Assembly: GCA_002706445.1 (NCBI GenBank)
Contig: PALE01000019.1
Location: 1-40,311 of the forward strand
Length of the DNA stretch: 40,311 nt
Direction: 5' to 3'
Source of the DNA: Erythrobacteraceae bacterium
GTDB lineage: Bacteria > Pseudomonadota > Alphaproteobacteria > Sphingomonadales > Sphingomonadaceae
The first letter of the stretch is position 1, and every line of letters starts with the position of its first letter. The notes below the pieces were generated by a model, which searched no databases, was not told the origin of the DNA, and worked only from the letters and a program-made list of their open reading frames with translations. Made by a program: the position numbers and the translations under genes. Shown here piece by piece: positions 16,277 through 24,718 of this stretch.

Positions 16277-17668
16277 CTAGAATTTGAAATACAGGTCTGC
16301 GTAGAAATAGCGCGTATCGCCCGTGTTGCTGACATTGGGTGCCGAACGCAGGAACTCGCCCTTTGCCAGCACCGCTCCGCCGACATCAAGCTGGATGAAG
16401 TCGGGGACGACCCAATAGCGCACCCGCGCCTCGATCTGTTCGCCGGCCTGCCGTCCGCTCTGCCCCGTCGCATCCCTGATGCCCGTCTTGGCAAAGCTAT
16501 CGGTCGGCTCGTCCAGCCATGCGGCGCGCGCGGCGAGAAAGGCATCGACGCGCTTCGACGGCTTGATTTCGAAGCGCAGGCCGAAGTCGCGAATGTTGTT
16601 GCGGCTGAGCGGTCCGTAGAGCGAGGATGACGGCCCCCACTCTCCGCGCCTGATACCGAACAGCGTATCAAACCTGTTGAAGCTGGCGCTCGCGGGATCA
16701 TCTCCGCTGGCAATGTCGCCGAACAGCGAAAGGCGCGGTTTCGCGCGATGATCGAAGGTGTAGCCGATCTCCGCAACCATCGTGTAGGCCGAGACATCCA
16801 GCTTGGGCGCGGCCGCTGCGGTCGAAGCGCGGATCGTCCCGGTCTGGTAGGCCCCCTCCACTTCGAAATCGACTTTGCCCCTGGCGCTCGGCGCATAAAG
16901 GCGTGAGCCCAGCGTCAGAAGATGCCGGTTACGCGTCGCGCGATCGGCGCGGTCATCTTCGTCGAGACCGTAGCCGTAGAGTTCAAGCTTCGTGCCGGTA
17001 TCGGCCAGCGGGGTAGAGAAAATGCCGCCCCAGAAGCGCAGATCATCGGACTCGCGGTCCCATTCGACATCATTGGCAAGCAGGCTTGCGCGGTCCGAAG
17101 GAAGCCGCTGCTGCGAAAGCGTGTAGAAGGCGGTGAGCGACTGCCCCCGCTCGGCGTGCGACCAATCGAGCCGCAAGCCGGTGAAGCCATTGGCCGTGTT
17201 GCGAAAGCCCGGGCTGGCCGCAAGTCGTTTTGAACCCAGACCGAGCAGGAAACGCCCCGCCGTCACCTCGGTCGTCGAGCCGCTGCCCAAGGCCTCACCC
17301 AATTCGGCAGTCACATAGGCCTCGACCAGTTCGAGCGCGTTGACATCGGCGGTCGAAAGCGGAGTGCCGGTGTCGGCCCAATAGGCGCGGGCATCCTGAA
17401 GCTGGCCTCCGATACGGATCGGTCCGGCATCGTATTCGGCCTGCACGATAGTGCGAAAGCTGAGCAGATCGGCCGCCTCCGCCCCGCTGCTGCGGAACGG
17501 GTTTTCGTAGGATTCATAGCGGGTGCGCACGCTCGCGCTGATGGTGAAATCATCGGACCCGATGGCATCCTGCAAAGTCGGCGGGCCACCCTCTTGCGCT
17601 GCTGCAGGTGTAACGACAATGGTCATGGCGGTTCCGGCCAGCGCCGCGAAAAATGCGTGCTTCTTCAT
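16277..17668 (-). CDS. Alginate-export-like outer-membrane beta-barrel
   Basis: 463 aa with a signal peptide (MKKHAFFAALAGTAMTIVVTPAAAQ) and alternating beta-strand patterns to a C-terminal Phe (YADLYFKF), the usual end of an outer-membrane barrel. It resembles the alginate-export (AlgE-like) family: VRTRYESYENPF, FRTIVQAEYDAGPIRIGGQL, TAGRFLLGLGSKRL, LFGDIASGDDP. No alginate synthesis genes are near, and many members of this family are general porins or take up aromatic or sugar compounds, so the substrate is not known. A 76-nt gap separates its end from the dioxygenase start, so cotranscription is possible but uncertain. Confidence 0.8.
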   Translation of the reverse strand: MKKHAFFAALAGTAMTIVVTPAAAQEGGPPTLQDAIGSDDFTISASVRTRYESYENPFRSSGAEAADLLSFRTIVQAEYDAGPIRIGGQLQDARAYWADTGTPLSTADVNALELVEAYVTAELGEALGSGSTTEVTAGRFLLGLGSKRLAASPGFRNTANGFTGLRLDWSHAERGQSLTAFYTLSQQRLPSDRASLLANDVEWDRESDDLRFWGGIFSTPLADTGTKLELYGYGLDEDDRADRATRNRHLLTLGSRLYAPSARGKVDFEVEGAYQTGTIRASTAAAAPKLDVSAYTMVAEIGYTFDHRAKPRLSLFGDIASGDDPASASFNRFDTLFGIRRGEWGPSSSLYGPLSRNNIRDFGLRFEIKPSKRVDAFLAARAAWLDEPTDSFAKTGIRDATGQSGRQAGEQIEARVRYWVVPDFIQLDVGGAVLAKGEFLRSAPNVSNTGDTRYFYADLYFKF

Positions 17669-17737
17669 GATTTACCTCGGCTCTCTCGGTTCGTTTCACC
17701 GGCGCGGAATTTCGGATTCGCGCCGGAATTCGATGGC

Positions 17738-19597
17738 TTAAAATTCGCTCCAGTCGTCCGACTGCAGGGCAAGATTGCCCTCTGTCATCGCGACCGGGGA
17801 GCTATGCGAAGAGACGCGCGAAGGAACTTCCGGGCCTTCGAGACTCGGCGTCGCGGAGACGAGCTTCATCGCAGGCGTCGCACTGCCCCGATCGAGCACG
17901 AAGCCCGACACCACGGCCGCCAGCTTGTCCGCCTCGGTTGCCAGATTGTGTGCAGCCGCATTGCTTTCCTCGACCATCGCAGCGTTTTGCTGGGTCACGG
18001 TGTCCATGTTGCGCATGGCTTTGTTCGTGTCCTGAATATTGACGACCTGCTCCTGCGCCTTGGAGCTGATCGTTTCGACCACCGATGTCGTGACTTCGAT
18101 CTTAGCGATGATCCGTTCGAACATATCGCCGGTCTTGCGAACCATACCCGCACCTTCGGACACCTGGTTCGAACTGCGCTCGATCAAGGTCTTGATGTCT
18201 TTTGCCGCTTCGGCAGAGCGCTGGGCGAGCGCGCGCACTTCATTGGCAACGACCGCAAAGCCGCTACCCGAAGCGCCAGCACGCGCCGCCTCGACGCCCG
18301 CGTTGAGCGCGAGCAGATTGGTCTGGAAGGCGATGTTGTCGATCATCGAAATGATCTCTTCGATCTGGGCGGTCGATCCCTCGATCTCGCCCATCGCTGC
18401 AACGGCTCCGGCTATGACTTCGCCGCCGCGCTTGGCTTCTTCCATCGCATCGGAAACGTCCTTGCGCGCCTGTGCCGCACCGCTGGCGGTTTCCGACAGC
18501 ATTTCCGAAATCTGGTTCACCGCCTCGGTCGTCCGCGCCAGTTCCGAGGCATGGCTTTCGGTGCGGGAGGCAAGATCGTCGGATGCCTGCCGGATCTCGG
18601 TGGTGCCGACACGGATCGTATTCGCGCTTTGCGCAACGCCGAGCAGCGTATCGTGCAATTGATGCATAGTGGTGTTGAGGTCGTTGCGCAGCCCCGCATA
18701 GCTTTCGCTCAACTCGCCCAGTTCGGCGGTCAGGTCTCCGCGCGACATGCGTTGCAGACATGCGCCCACTCGCTCTGCCATTTCGCTCATATCGGCATCC
18801 GCCTGACGTTTCAGACTGGTGGTGTCGCGCAATTGCACCGCCGCCCGCGCCAGTTCGCCGACGTCGTCATTGCGGTCGGCATGCTCGATAGTGACGTCGA
18901 GATCGCCTTTGAGGATCCGGCTGATCGCGCCGGAAATCGTGCCAAGTTCGTTTGCGATCGCATTGCGGATGGCACGCGCCAGAACGAAGGAGATAATCCC
19001 TACCAACAGCGCAAGCGCAATGGTGATCCAGACGACAATGGAAGAGAATGACGCCTGCGCTGCCGCATGCTCTTCTGCCGCAGCGATAGACGGGTCACGA
19101 ATGGCCTCGATAGCGGTATCGACCTTGTCGCCAGCCTCTGAAATACGAGCTGTCCCGACGGCGTCGGCGCTTCCCGCCGACACTTCGGACATGACGGTTT
19201 CGACATAGGTTTCGTTGAGCGCGGCAACCTGATCGATCATCGCGGCGTCCGCTTCGTCGAGCCGCTCGCGCATGTCCGATATCGCCTGGCGCATATCGGT
19301 CACATTACTTTCGAATGCCTCGCGGTTTTCCGCATCCGCTCTCAGCGCATAGCGAAAGGCATCGCGCTCGAGCGAGGCGAAATCCTTTTCGAGCAAGGCC
19401 GAATGCAAGGCCCTGTCCGAAAATACATTGTCCTGATCCTGCATTTGCGAGCGCAGGAAGAACGTGCCTGCAAGGATGGCAACCAGAACCAGACTGAGAA
19501 CAATCGAGGCAGTCGCTTGAATACCAAGCCGCTGGTCGATTGACCTATTGGTCAACCAGCCGCCAAGTCCGGGCGTATTCTGATATCCGGTGGCCAT
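17738..19597 (-). CDS. Methyl-accepting chemotaxis protein
   Basis: 619 aa. Transmembrane helix 1 is at about 31-50 (IVLSLVLVAILAGTFFL), then a helical sensor region of about 135 residues, transmembrane helix 2 at about 187-210 (IVVWITIALALLVGIISFVL), HAMP at about 211-265, and the long signalling coiled coil with its conserved hairpin tip (IDNIAFQTNLLALNAGVEAA, then GFAVVANEVRALAQRSA). The C-terminus ends in DDWSEF, which resembles the xWxxF CheR/CheB tether pentapeptide, so the receptor is probably adapted by methylation. No che genes adjoin it. The ligand is unknown; the sensor part looks like a four-helix bundle. Confidence 0.95.
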   Translation of the reverse strand: MATGYQNTPGLGGWLTNRSIDQRLGIQATASIVLSLVLVAILAGTFFLRSQMQDQDNVFSDRALHSALLEKDFASLERDAFRYALRADAENREAFESNVTDMRQAISDMRERLDEADAAMIDQVAALNETYVETVMSEVSAGSADAVGTARISEAGDKVDTAIEAIRDPSIAAAEEHAAAQASFSSIVVWITIALALLVGIISFVLARAIRNAIANELGTISGAISRILKGDLDVTIEHADRNDDVGELARAAVQLRDTTSLKRQADADMSEMAERVGACLQRMSRGDLTAELGELSESYAGLRNDLNTTMHQLHDTLLGVAQSANTIRVGTTEIRQASDDLASRTESHASELARTTEAVNQISEMLSETASGAAQARKDVSDAMEEAKRGGEVIAGAVAAMGEIEGSTAQIEEIISMIDNIAFQTNLLALNAGVEAARAGASGSGFAVVANEVRALAQRSAEAAKDIKTLIERSSNQVSEGAGMVRKTGDMFERIIAKIEVTTSVVETISSKAQEQVVNIQDTNKAMRNMDTVTQQNAAMVEESNAAAHNLATEADKLAAVVSGFVLDRGSATPAMKLVSATPSLEGPEVPSRVSSHSSPVAMTEGNLALQSDDWSEF

Positions 19598-19909
19598 ACC
19601 CTATCCTGTCGCTTTGTAAGATCGGCGAAAGACGGGGCTGGACACGAACCGACCCCGTTCGTGGCAGGTTCGTTAGCGGTCCGGATTTAAATGCGGCTCA
19701 GGACAGGCCTACGAAGAAACGCCTACAATGGCGGTTGGCTGGACCCGCACACGGGAAGACATTCCGTCAAGCGCTGATCGCGTCGCACTTGCATCCTGCT
19801 CGTTTCTATCCTGCGCGTTTGCATCCTTTGTGCCACTCCCTATGCTCATGCCCGAAGAGGTTCAGGCCTCGAGCTCGCGACATAACCAGAACAACCCACG
19901 GGAAGACCA
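19598..19909. other. Divergent spacer between chemotaxis receptor and BCCT transporter
   Basis: About 310 nt with no convincing gene. It should hold promoters for the receptor (minus) and the transporter (plus). The only structure I see is a short imperfect tandem repeat at 19791-19828. No clear -35/-10 pair stands out. Confidence 0.5.
19791..19828. repeat. Imperfect 15-bp tandem repeat
   Basis: GCATCCTGCTCGTTT, then CTATCCTGCGCGTTT, then GCATCCTTTGTG: two and a half copies of a 15-bp unit about 80 nt ahead of the probable transporter reading frame. It may be a regulator-binding array or chance. Confidence 0.4.
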
Positions 19910-20059
19910 ATCAGCAATCCTACTTCGCCTGAACAGGCCGCACCGCCCATTGATCCTCCCGTAGTCGATCTGCCCATCAACACCCATGATCGCGGTTTCT
20001 ACGATGGCTTCAGCCGGGAGGTCACGATCCCCGGCAAGGTTATCGTCTCGCTGATCATC

Positions 20060-21634
20060 ATGTGGGCGATCTTCTTCCCCGTGAGTGCGATGGAGACCTT
20101 GCAGGTCGCCAATTCGACGATCATTTCGGCTTTCAGCGGATGGTATGTCTATCTCGTCGCGGCCTTGATCATTGTGTGCGCGGTCCTCGCGCTGGTTCCG
20201 CAATCGGGTTCCTTGCGGATCGGAGCGCCGGACGAGAAACCCGAATTCTCGCGGTTCTCGTGGTTTTCCATGCTGTTCGGAGCGGGAATCGGCATTGGTA
20301 TGCTGACCTATTCCACCGGCGAGCCGCTCGCCCACTTCGTCAACAATCCGGACATCATCCGCGGCACTGTCGAGAGTGCATCGCGCGAAGCGGTGCGCCC
20401 GGCCTATATGTGGACCTTCCTGCATTGGGGTTTCGGGGCGTGGTGCACCTATGCGCTGGTGGGTCTGGCAATCGGCTATGTTTCGCATCGCCGGGGGCTG
20501 CCACTGACCATCCGTTCCAGCCTCGTCCCCCTCTTCGGCGGGCGCATGTCCGGCGCTGCGGGACATCTGGTCGATATCGTCGCAGTGGTCGCCACCATTC
20601 TGGGTGTAGCGGTGACGATGGGCCTCGGAGTGCAGCAATTTGTCGCGGGGCTTTACCGAGTAGGGTTCGGCGACTGGCTGATGGTCGAAAGCACCGACGG
20701 CAGCGGCATGACCTCCTCGGCCGCCGCAATCATCATCTCGCTGCTGGTGCTGGTCGGCGCATCGACTTTGAGCGCGCTTTCGGGTGTGGGGCGCGGGATC
20801 AAGTGGCTCTCCAACCTCAACATGGGCCTGTCCTTCGCGCTGCTGCTGCTGTTCGCGGTAGCCGGATCGGGCCTCTATGCGCTCGAGTTGCTCGGCTACG
20901 GCATCTGGGATTATCTGCGCACGCTCCCGGCCAATTCGCTGACCCTGTTTTCGAGCGACGGCAGCGCATCGGGCGATGCGCTGGTGCAATGGCAGCTCGA
21001 CTGGTCGGTGTTCTATTGGGCCTGGTGGATCGCCTTTGCGCCCTTTGTCGGCATGTTCATCGCACGCATTTCGCGAGGCCGAACAATCCGCGAATACATC
21101 CTCGGCGTAGCGCTGGTTCCCTCTCTGATGTGCTTCTTGTGGATGGTGCTCGCAGGGGGGACGGCGATCGAGCTGGAGTTGTCGGGTGAAGCCGGCGGGC
21201 GCATCCTCGATGCGGGCATATCGGACCAGCTCTACGCAACGCTAGCGGTGCTGCTGACGCCCGAAATGGCGTTTGTCGTGTCGAGCCTCGTGGTGGTGCT
21301 GCTGATGACCTATCTCATCACCTCTGCCGATAGCGCGATCCTGATCGTCAACACCATCAACGGAGCAGGCGATGACGAAGGCGCGCGCCGCTACCACATC
21401 CTGTTCTGGGGTGCCGCGCTGGCGTTCATGGTCGGCTCGATGCTGATCCTCGGCGGGATCGAGGCGATCCGCATCACCATGATCATCGGCGCGCTGCCGT
21501 TCTCCATCGTGGTCGTCGCCATGTGCGTGGCGATCATCAAGGCCGTCGTCTTCGATCTCATCCGGAAACGACACGGAGTGCCGACGACCGCCGAAGCCTG
21601 CGAGCAATGGGACGGCGAAGTATCGGGTAGATGA
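20060..21634 (+). CDS. BCCT-family transporter (betaine/choline/carnitine type)
   Basis: An inner-membrane secondary transporter for quaternary ammonium solutes, usually coupled to Na+ or H+. Twelve hydrophobic segments are visible. The family signature in TM8 and the following loop is clear: YWAWWIAFAPFVGMFIARIS, then RGRTIREY. MLFGAGIGIGMLTYSTGEP matches the conserved glycine-rich TM3 stretch, and ITSADSAILIV the late TM segment. The first ATG, at 20060, falls inside the first transmembrane helix. The frame is open back to a TAA at about 19884 and encodes a sensible N-terminus (SNPTSPEQAAPPIDPPVVDL, then FYDGFSREV). The true start is therefore probably upstream at a non-standard codon, best placed at ATC 19910 after GGGAAG. 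The N-terminus is short, and no long C-terminal osmosensor tail is present. Confidence 0.93.
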   Translation: MWAIFFPVSAMETLQVANSTIISAFSGWYVYLVAALIIVCAVLALVPQSGSLRIGAPDEKPEFSRFSWFSMLFGAGIGIGMLTYSTGEPLAHFVNNPDIIRGTVESASREAVRPAYMWTFLHWGFGAWCTYALVGLAIGYVSHRRGLPLTIRSSLVPLFGGRMSGAAGHLVDIVAVVATILGVAVTMGLGVQQFVAGLYRVGFGDWLMVESTDGSGMTSSAAAIIISLLVLVGASTLSALSGVGRGIKWLSNLNMGLSFALLLLFAVAGSGLYALELLGYGIWDYLRTLPANSLTLFSSDGSASGDALVQWQLDWSVFYWAWWIAFAPFVGMFIARISRGRTIREYILGVALVPSLMCFLWMVLAGGTAIELELSGEAGGRILDAGISDQLYATLAVLLTPEMAFVVSSLVVVLLMTYLITSADSAILIVNTINGAGDDEGARRYHILFWGAALAFMVGSMLILGGIEAIRITMIIGALPFSIVVVAMCVAIIKAVVFDLIRKRHGVPTTAEACEQWDGEVSGR

Positions 21635-21985
21635 GGACTTGACCGAGAACACCAAGCGGAACCCCAACAGATTTATATTTTCTGTTCTATTCTTTATTTA
21701 AATAATCTGTTCTTAATAATAGATTAAGTGAAGATTGATGAATTGGCGCTTGACCTTTCACAATTACCGCTCAGTAACTTGAATATCACTCTCGTGAATT
21801 TCAATGTTGTTATTATACAACAACATTGGATTCTTTCCTGAATTATTGCCGGAGTCCGGTGGTCAGTCGGCTTTCGGGTTGATAGGCGGCGCACGCACGC
21901 GTGCACCACTCTGGACTGCGCGCACCTATTGGCGCTGATGCGTTCCTGCATCGCCCGAAATCCCGGAATTCAAGAGGGGCTTGAA
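21635..21985. other. AT-rich spacer upstream of TonB-dependent receptor
   Basis: About 350 nt without a gene. From about 21668 to 21845 the base composition drops sharply in GC compared with the flanks (runs such as TTCTTTATTTAAATAATCTG). It contains the 27-nt inverted repeat listed separately. The last 140 nt return to the usual GC and lead to the receptor ribosome site (AGAGGGG). This is probably the receptor promoter region. Confidence 0.6.
21802..21828. promoter_or_regulatory. Perfect 10-7-10 inverted repeat, candidate operator
   Basis: CAATGTTGTT, 7-nt spacer ATTATAC, AACAACATTG: a perfect palindrome within AT-rich DNA, about 160 nt before the TonB-dependent receptor start. Symmetry and spacing suit a dimeric repressor or a small hairpin. 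It is not followed by a T-run in either direction, so a terminator is less likely. Confidence 0.55.
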
Positions 21986-24640
21986 ATGAAGAACATAGTA
22001 GCTGGCGCGTCGATTGGCGCGCTTGCGGTTGCAATTGCCACGCCTGCCGCCGCACAGGACCAGACCCAACCCGCTCCGGCGGCGGAGCGTCAGGGCGGCG
22101 TCCCCACCATCGTCGTCACCGCGCAAAAGCGCAGCGAAGACCTGCAGGACGTGCCGATTTCGGTGAACGCGATCGGCTCCGAACAGCTCGATCAGCTCAA
22201 CATCGACACGTTCGAAGATTACCTCGAACAGCTCCCCACCGTGACCGCGGGCGGTACGGGCCCCGGGCAGAGCACGATCTACATTCGCGGCCTTGCTTCG
22301 ACCACGCCGAACCTGACGACCGCTGGTGTCGCGGGTCTCGCACCGAACGTGGCGCTCTACCTCGACGAGCAGCCGCTTTCGCAGCCGGGCCGCAACCTTG
22401 ACGTTTACGCCGCCGACCTTGAGCGGATCGAAGTGCTGTCGGGTCCGCAGGGCACGCTGTTCGGCGCCAGCTCGCAAGCCGGTGTGGTGCGCCTCATCAC
22501 CAACAAGCCCGATCCCAGCGGTTTTGAGGCCGGTTTCTCGGCGGGTGTCTCTTTCACCAAGAACGGTGAAAGCAGCTATCAGGCCGAAGCAATGCTGAAC
22601 GTCCCTGTAACCGACACCTTCGCACTGCGCGGCGTCGTCTTCCTCGACGATCAGGGCGGCTACATCGACAATGTGCAGGGCACGCGCGACCTCAGCGAAA
22701 GCGCGCGCTTCCGTCCGGCAGGAACCGTGCGTTCGAACGGCGTTCCGGTCAGCCCGGGCCGCGCCGGATTCCAGTCGACTGCCGACCTTAGCAATGTGAA
22801 CTTCATCGCTGCCGACAATGCCGGCATTGCGCAGGAAGACTTCAACGACACGCAATATTCGGGCTTCCGCGTCAGCGCGCTCTGGGAAGTAACTCCCGAC
22901 TGGACCATCACCGTCGCGCATTCGCGCCAGAGCCTCGAAACCGACGGCGTGTTCTTCTCCGACCCCACGCTTCCGGGCGGCGATGACCTTGCTATCGAAC
23001 GCTTCGAGCAGGACCGTCTCGAAGATGATTTCTCGAACACCAGCTGGACCGTCGAAGGGCGTCTCGCGATGCTCGATGTGGTCTACACCGGCGCCTATAC
23101 CGAGCGTGAGGCGAACCAGCGGGTCGATTACACCGACTACCTCTTCGTGGGTCAATATCTGCCCTATTACATCTGCGACGGTTCGGTGAGCTACCCCGGT
23201 GCCGCTGACCCGAGCGGGACCTGCCAGGCCCCGAACCTCTATGTCACTTCGGACAGCGAGACGCAGGTGTTCACGCAGGAACTGCGCTTCAGCACGCCTG
23301 ACGACTGGCGCTTCCGCGTGACCGCAGGCGGGTTCTATTCGGACCTCGAGCTGCAGGAACGCAACGACTTCGCCTATCCGGGCAATGTCGCCGCTGCACC
23401 GTTTGGCCCGTTTGCGCCCAACTTCCCGCAGACCACCGGCTTCATCTCCGATCCCGGCCCGTTCCCGGCTGACACGATCTTCCGTAACGACGTGCTGCGC
23501 ACCGACGAGCAGTTCGGCATCTTCGGCGAAGCCAGCTTCGACGTTGTGCCCGACCTCCTGACGGTCACCTTCGGCGCGCGTTACTACGATATCGAAGTTG
23601 ATCTGGAAGGCAGCGCCAACGGCTCTTTCTGTAACTCCGGCGCGGCGCAGGATGCCAACGCATTCGGCACCGACATTTCCGACCTGTATAACGGCGACGG
23701 GCAGTTCACCTTCATCGGATCCTGCAACGCCGCGCTGCGTCAGACCTTTGATCTGAACGACAGCCTGCAGGACATCCAGAACGCAGGCCTTTCCGCCTCG
23801 CAGGCGCAGCTGGTGTTCAACGCCATCCGCGCACCTGACGTTGCCGAGACGAGCGGCACGATCTTCAAGGGCACCGTCACGCTGACGCCGACCCCCGATC
23901 TGCTGTTCTACGCGACCTATTCGGAAGGTTTCCGTCCCGGCCTGCTTAACCGTCCGGGTGGTGCTTCGAACGGTGCCGGCTTCAACGTCCCGTTCGAGCT
24001 CGAAACCGACGAGGTGAAGAACTACGAGCTGGGCTGGAAGATGGACCTCATCGAAGGACAGCTGCGCCTCAACGGCAGCGCCTTTTATGTCGACATTTCC
24101 AACCTGCAGACCACCATTTTCGATCCCAGCATCACCAACCTGTTCTTCTCGGACAACGCGGCCAATGCAGAGATCTATGGTCTGGAAGCGGACTTCACGC
24201 TGGCACCCTATGCCGTGCCGGGCCTGACGGTCGCGGGCGCGTTCTCGATCCTCGATACAGAGATCACCGACGTGCTCACCCCGACCAATGACGTGGTGGC
24301 AGGTTCGGAGCTGGCCTTCGCACCGAGCTTCCAGGGCAACTTCCGCGTGCGTTACGAGTTCGATCTGAACAGCACGATGAGCGCCTATATCCAGCCGCAG
24401 GTCACTTACTCGGCATCGAAGTTCACCGACATCATCGAGATCAACAAGCTCGAGCTCGACAGCTACACAGTTGTCGATCTCGCAGTCGGGGTCGAGAAGG
24501 ATGACTGGAGCTTTGAAATCTTCGGCGACAATCTGTTCGACGAGCGCGCGCAGATTTCGGGCAACTTCGTCAACGACCGCGCACGGATCGTGGTCAATCG
24601 CCCCATGACGGTAGGGATGCGTGTGTCGTTCGATTACTGA
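21986..24640 (+). CDS. TonB-dependent outer-membrane receptor
   Basis: 884 aa. The signal peptide is MKNIVAGASIGALAVAIATPAAAQ, then a TonB-box-like stretch (VPTIVVTAQKRSEDLQDVP), a plug domain (VNAIGSEQLDQL, IYIRGLAST, ADLERIEVLSGPQGTLFG, VVRLITNKP) and a 22-strand-type barrel ending in the aromatic VSFDY. The later barrel holds YSEGFRPGLLNRPGG and NYELGWKMDL, typical of the large sphingomonad receptor family. The ligand cannot be read from sequence. The start at 21986 has AGAGGGG 6-7 nt upstream and gives a normal signal peptide; an in-frame ATG at 21929 would add 19 residues in front. The TPR-sulfotransferase gene follows after a hairpin. Confidence 0.95.
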   Translation: MKNIVAGASIGALAVAIATPAAAQDQTQPAPAAERQGGVPTIVVTAQKRSEDLQDVPISVNAIGSEQLDQLNIDTFEDYLEQLPTVTAGGTGPGQSTIYIRGLASTTPNLTTAGVAGLAPNVALYLDEQPLSQPGRNLDVYAADLERIEVLSGPQGTLFGASSQAGVVRLITNKPDPSGFEAGFSAGVSFTKNGESSYQAEAMLNVPVTDTFALRGVVFLDDQGGYIDNVQGTRDLSESARFRPAGTVRSNGVPVSPGRAGFQSTADLSNVNFIAADNAGIAQEDFNDTQYSGFRVSALWEVTPDWTITVAHSRQSLETDGVFFSDPTLPGGDDLAIERFEQDRLEDDFSNTSWTVEGRLAMLDVVYTGAYTEREANQRVDYTDYLFVGQYLPYYICDGSVSYPGAADPSGTCQAPNLYVTSDSETQVFTQELRFSTPDDWRFRVTAGGFYSDLELQERNDFAYPGNVAAAPFGPFAPNFPQTTGFISDPGPFPADTIFRNDVLRTDEQFGIFGEASFDVVPDLLTVTFGARYYDIEVDLEGSANGSFCNSGAAQDANAFGTDISDLYNGDGQFTFIGSCNAALRQTFDLNDSLQDIQNAGLSASQAQLVFNAIRAPDVAETSGTIFKGTVTLTPTPDLLFYATYSEGFRPGLLNRPGGASNGAGFNVPFELETDEVKNYELGWKMDLIEGQLRLNGSAFYVDISNLQTTIFDPSITNLFFSDNAANAEIYGLEADFTLAPYAVPGLTVAGAFSILDTEITDVLTPTNDVVAGSELAFAPSFQGNFRVRYEFDLNSTMSAYIQPQVTYSASKFTDIIEINKLELDSYTVVDLAVGVEKDDWSFEIFGDNLFDERAQISGNFVNDRARIVVNRPMTVGMRVSFDY

Positions 24641-24665
24641 TCGATACCAGTCGCAAAAACACGAG

Positions 24666-24697
24666 GCGGCGGGATGGGCGGTGGCCTTTCCCGCCGC
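24666..24697 (+). terminator. Hairpin terminator after TonB receptor
   Basis: A 9-bp perfect stem (GCGGCGGGA at 24666-24674 with TCCCGCCGC at 24689-24697), 14-nt loop, then TTT. It lies 26 nt past the receptor stop and just before the sulfotransferase ribosome site, so it may attenuate rather than fully stop transcription. The T-run is short. Confidence 0.55.
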
Positions 24698-24718
24698 TTT
24701 GCGGTTAGGGACGCAAGA

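Noticed and set aside
19862..20989. Minus-strand open frame (375 codons) opposite the BCCT gene
   Set aside because: Very rich in Arg, Gln and His, with no domain. The plus strand encodes a clear transporter.
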